A model generated the notes under the pieces. It worked only from the letters and a program-made list of their open reading frames with translations, ran no database searches and had not been told where the DNA came from. Of a DNA stretch of 8,331 bases, positions 6,029 to 8,331 are shown piece after piece. Within the stretch, counting starts at the first letter, position 1, and the number at the start of each line of letters is the position of its first letter. The stretch comes from JBBAAP01 sp043808305 (GTDB lineage: Bacteria; Planctomycetota; MHYJ01; JACQXL01): contig JAZDFB010000086.1 in the NCBI GenBank assembly GCA_043808305.1, positions 1-8,331 of the forward strand. The letters run 5' to 3'. The position numbers and the translations under genes were made by a program.

Positions 6029-8331
6029 ATGCCAAAAGTTAATTGGTCCAGATTAAGCCCAAGTTTTTTGCTAACTTCTCTTTTTAGAATATGTTGTGTC
6101 TTTTGTTTTATATTCTTTGCTATGCATTCTGTGGTGTTTGCGGGGCCTGCCAACCCGGCTACTTTTACCGTCAAACAGCCGGACGGCAGCGAATTCCAGG
6201 CGCGGCTTAAAGGCGATGAATGGGTTAACTGGGCAGAAACAACCGAAAGATATCCGATTGTCCGGAATAATGCAACAGGTTTTTGGGAATATGGGGAGCT
6301 TCAGCCTAATATAGGCTTGGCCCCAAGCGGGAAGGTGGTAGGCAGTGATTTGCCGGAAGGCATTAACAAAATATCAGCAAATGATATCAGAACATCTGTG
6401 CCTGAGAAAGGTCCTGGATCGCTAGATATTCCCTTTTCCTCTCCTGAATTACCTCAACCCGCTCCGCTGAATATTTTGGGCACCGCCAATCTTTTGGTTA
6501 TTCTGGTTAATTTTGCGGACCAGACTTTAACCACAACAGAATCAAGCTGGTCCAGCAGGGCATTTGGCGCCACCGATAGCGTCAAAGATTATTTTGATGA
6601 GGTCTCATACAATCAACTTACCTTTGCGCCCGCGACTGAATCTTATGGCACCGCAAACAATGGCGTAGTTATTGTAACGCTCGCATACAATCATCCTAAC
6701 ACTGATACAGGGACCGCTAGTCGACAAGTTGCCAATGATGCTATTATTGCGGCTGACTTTTATGTTAATTTTGCCAGCTATGATACGGATAGTAATGGAA
6801 AAATTACTACCAATGAACTTCATATTATGGTGGTGTGGGCTGGTTATGAATCATCCTGTGGTGGTTCGCCTTCACCCAAGGCCTGGGCGCATAAATACTC
6901 CTTAGCTACACCTCCTACGGTGGATGGTAAGATAGTCGGTGGATCCCCCGGTGGATATACCCGAATGGGCGAACTGCATTGGGACCATCAGGCAACCATT
7001 GGAACAATGATTCACGAACTCGGTCATGACCTTGGAACCGCAACCATTTGGTTGGGCTTGCCTGATCTGTATGACACGGACTATTCTTCGGAAGGTGTGG
7101 GGGATTGGTGTTCTATGGCCGGTGGTTGTAACAACGGTGTAATTGACAGTGGCGACTCACCGGCGCACTTTAGCGCTTGGTGCAAATGGTATCTGGGATG
7201 GATTACGCCCTCGCAGATTACGTCAAACCAGACCGGTGTTTCATTTCCACGGGTTGAAGATGCAATAGGGACCGATCGAGGAGTTAAACAATTTTTAAGT
7301 AATCCCGGTGGCCCCGATATTGGAGGCATAGGCGAGTATTTCCTTATTGAAAATAGGCAATTAACCGGTTATGATGCCAAGCTTCCGTACGCAGGGATTC
7401 TAATCTGGCATATTGACGAGACACAATCCGGTAATACCAACGAAGCACGAAAACTTGTGGATTTGGAAGAAGCAGACGGCTTAAATCAACTTGATAACAA
7501 TACCAATAGTGGCAATGCCGGTGACCCATATCCCGGCACAGCCAACAAGAGAATATTTAACAATATATCTAACCCAAATAGCCAACTATATAGTGGTGCA
7601 AATAGTGGAATATATATTGGAAACATTAGTAATTCTTTGTCCATAATGACAGCAGATATTGTTATTGCCGCAGACGGGCCGCCGGTATTGACCTCGCCGG
7701 GCAATAAAAGCGTGAATGAGAACCAGTTATTGACCTTCACGCTATCAGCCATAGACCCGGATTTGGACGTCATCACATATTCAGCGACGGGCCTGCCGGC
7801 TGGCGCCAGTTTGATTACCGCGACAGGCGTATTTACATGGACCCCGGATTATGCGCAGGCAGGCAGTTATGTGGTGACCTTTACAGCCACTGCTGCCTTA
7901 CTCTTTGATGACCAGGCCATAACGATAACCGTAAACAATACAGACAGGCCGCCGGTATTGACCTCGCCGGGCGATAAAAGCGTGAATGAGAACCAGTTAT
8001 TGACCTTCACGCTATCAGCCATAGACCCGGATTTGGACGTCATCACATATTCAGCGACGGGTCTGCCGGCTGGCGCCAGTTTGATTACCGCGACAGGCGT
8101 ATTTAGCTGGACCCCGGATTATGCGCAGGCTGGCAGTTATATGGTGACCTTTACAGCCACTGCTGCTTTACTCTCTGATGACCAGGCCATAACGATAACC
8201 GTAAACAATGTGAACGGGCCGCCGGTATTGACCTCGCCGGGCAATAAGGGTGTGACTGAGAACTATTTATTGACCTTCACGCTATCAGCCATAGACCCGG
8301 ATTTGGACGTCATCACATATTCAGCGACGGG
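6029..8331 (+). CDS. Secreted M6-family zinc metalloprotease with C-terminal Ig-like repeats (partial, runs off the window)
   Basis: The frame is open from ATG 6029 to the window edge (767 codons) with no stop. Layout by residue: signal peptide about 1-38 (basic start, then a long hydrophobic run ending SVVFA); M6 N-terminal region about 46-95 (KQPDGSEFQARLKGDEWVNW, family-typical); catalytic domain about 150-545. The catalytic domain includes a calcium-type EF-hand loop DTDSNGKITTNE (252-263), the zinc site HELGH (329-333), then LPDLYDTD and GVGDWCSMAGG (357-367). M6 peptidases (immune inhibitor A type) are secreted, metal-dependent endopeptidases. Oddity: seven residues (TATIWLG, 337-343) separate HELGHDLG from LPDLYD, which are normally contiguous. 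From residue 551 there are 90-residue Ig/cadherin-like (He_PIG-like) repeats, two complete and a third cut by the edge. A C-terminal anchor or sorting domain may follow beyond the window. A large extracellular or surface protease is the likely product; substrate unknown. Confidence 0.88.
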   Translation, partial: MPKVNWSRLSPSFLLTSLFRICCVFCFIFFAMHSVVFAGPANPATFTVKQPDGSEFQARLKGDEWVNWAETTERYPIVRNNATGFWEYGELQPNIGLAPSGKVVGSDLPEGINKISANDIRTSVPEKGPGSLDIPFSSPELPQPAPLNILGTANLLVILVNFADQTLTTTESSWSSRAFGATDSVKDYFDEVSYNQLTFAPATESYGTANNGVVIVTLAYNHPNTDTGTASRQVANDAIIAADFYVNFASYDTDSNGKITTNELHIMVVWAGYESSCGGSPSPKAWAHKYSLATPPTVDGKIVGGSPGGYTRMGELHWDHQATIGTMIHELGHDLGTATIWLGLPDLYDTDYSSEGVGDWCSMAGGCNNGVIDSGDSPAHFSAWCKWYLGWITPSQITSNQTGVSFPRVEDAIGTDRGVKQFLSNPGGPDIGGIGEYFLIENRQLTGYDAKLPYAGILIWHIDETQSGNTNEARKLVDLEEADGLNQLDNNTNSGNAGDPYPGTANKRIFNNISNPNSQLYSGANSGIYIGNISNSLSIMTADIVIAADGPPVLTSPGNKSVNENQLLTFTLSAIDPDLDVITYSATGLPAGASLITATGVFTWTPDYAQAGSYVVTFTATAALLFDDQAITITVNNTDRPPVLTSPGDKSVNENQLLTFTLSAIDPDLDVITYSATGLPAGASLITATGVFSWTPDYAQAGSYMVTFTATAALLSDDQAITITVNNVNGPPVLTSPGNKGVTENYLLTFTLSAIDPDLDVITYSAT
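7679..7948 (+). repeat. Ig-like repeat 1 (270 bp, 90 codons)
   Basis: First unit of the in-frame tandem array in the protease gene, residues 551-640. It starts PPVLTSPGNKSVNENQ and carries DPDLDVITYSATGLP and WTPDYAQAGSY, the core pattern of bacterial cadherin-like/putative Ig (He_PIG) domains, which are extracellular beta-sandwich spacers. DPDLD may bind calcium between units. Confidence 0.9.
7949..8218 (+). repeat. Ig-like repeat 2 (270 bp, 90 codons)
   Basis: Second unit, same length and phase as repeat 1. By eye it differs from repeat 1 at about 13 of 270 bases, several of them in the linker that joins it to repeat 3 (NNVNG against NNTDR). Confidence 0.9.
8219..8331 (+). repeat. Ig-like repeat 3 (partial, cut by window edge)
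   Basis: The first 113 bases of a third unit. Differences from repeat 1 cluster in the first 50 bases (KGVTENYLL against KSVNENQLL); the rest, from TTGACCTTCACG onward, is identical as far as the window shows. Confidence 0.9.

Noticed and set aside
5848..6174. Minus-strand 108-codon open frame across the leader and start of the protease gene
   Set aside because: It is antisense to a well-supported signal peptide and ribosome site, has no family pattern, and its 3' half covers palindromic leader sequence.
7486..7776. Minus-strand frame with hydrophobic stretches opposite the protease/repeat boundary
   Set aside because: The hydrophobic residues are the complement of the repeat coding sequence; the + strand protein is strongly supported.
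7679..8331. CRISPR-like direct repeats
   Set aside because: Units are 270 bp, contiguous, in frame, and encode Ig-like domains; there are no spacers.

Overview
The window looks like a chromosomal piece from a Gram-negative bacterium. An outer-membrane barrel protein with a signal peptide and C-terminal Phe is present, together with a secreted multidomain protease. Base composition is mid-range and several -35-like TTGACA boxes suggest ordinary housekeeping-type promoters. The style (Ig-like repeat arrays on a secreted M6 protease, a TraF-like outer-membrane protein) would fit PVC-group, deltaproteobacterial or candidate-phylum genomes assembled from metagenomes, but the sequence alone does not fix the lineage.

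Layout from left to right. (1) Bases 1-141 are the last 46 codons of a ComM/YifB-type Mg-chelatase-like AAA+ protein on the + strand. (2) A strong rho-independent terminator (183-214) ends the minus-strand gene for a 514-residue outer-membrane protein (231-1775). (3) A 180-base divergent intergenic region holds a 10-bp-arm dyad whose arms each contain TTGACA, plus an extended -10 box. (4) hutH (1956-3479) and hutU (3494-5137) form a tight + strand pair for histidine -> urocanate -> imidazolonepropionate. (5) A minus-strand gene for a four-helix membrane protein resembling the DUF420/YozB type (5198-5635) converges on hutU; a possible 28-codon ORF lies across its 3' end. (6) About 390 bases of intergenic DNA contain a promoter for the membrane gene and a structured leader. 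(7) A large + strand gene starts at 6029 and runs off the right edge. It encodes a secreted M6-family zinc metalloprotease followed by a tandem array of nearly identical 90-residue Ig/cadherin-like repeats.

How the genes work together: only hutH and hutU clearly share a pathway. The next Hut steps (imidazolonepropionase and formiminoglutamate hydrolysis or transfer) are not in the window, and neither is a Hut regulator. The other genes look like independent units.

Most notable points: the MIO cofactor tripeptide of HutH reads Ala-Cys-Gly instead of Ala-Ser-Gly; the M6 zinc motif carries a seven-residue insertion just where the third metal ligand is expected; the Ig-like repeats are almost identical at DNA level; and the hut/OMP intergenic dyad is well formed. 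I see no convincing evidence of a wholly new multi-gene system here.
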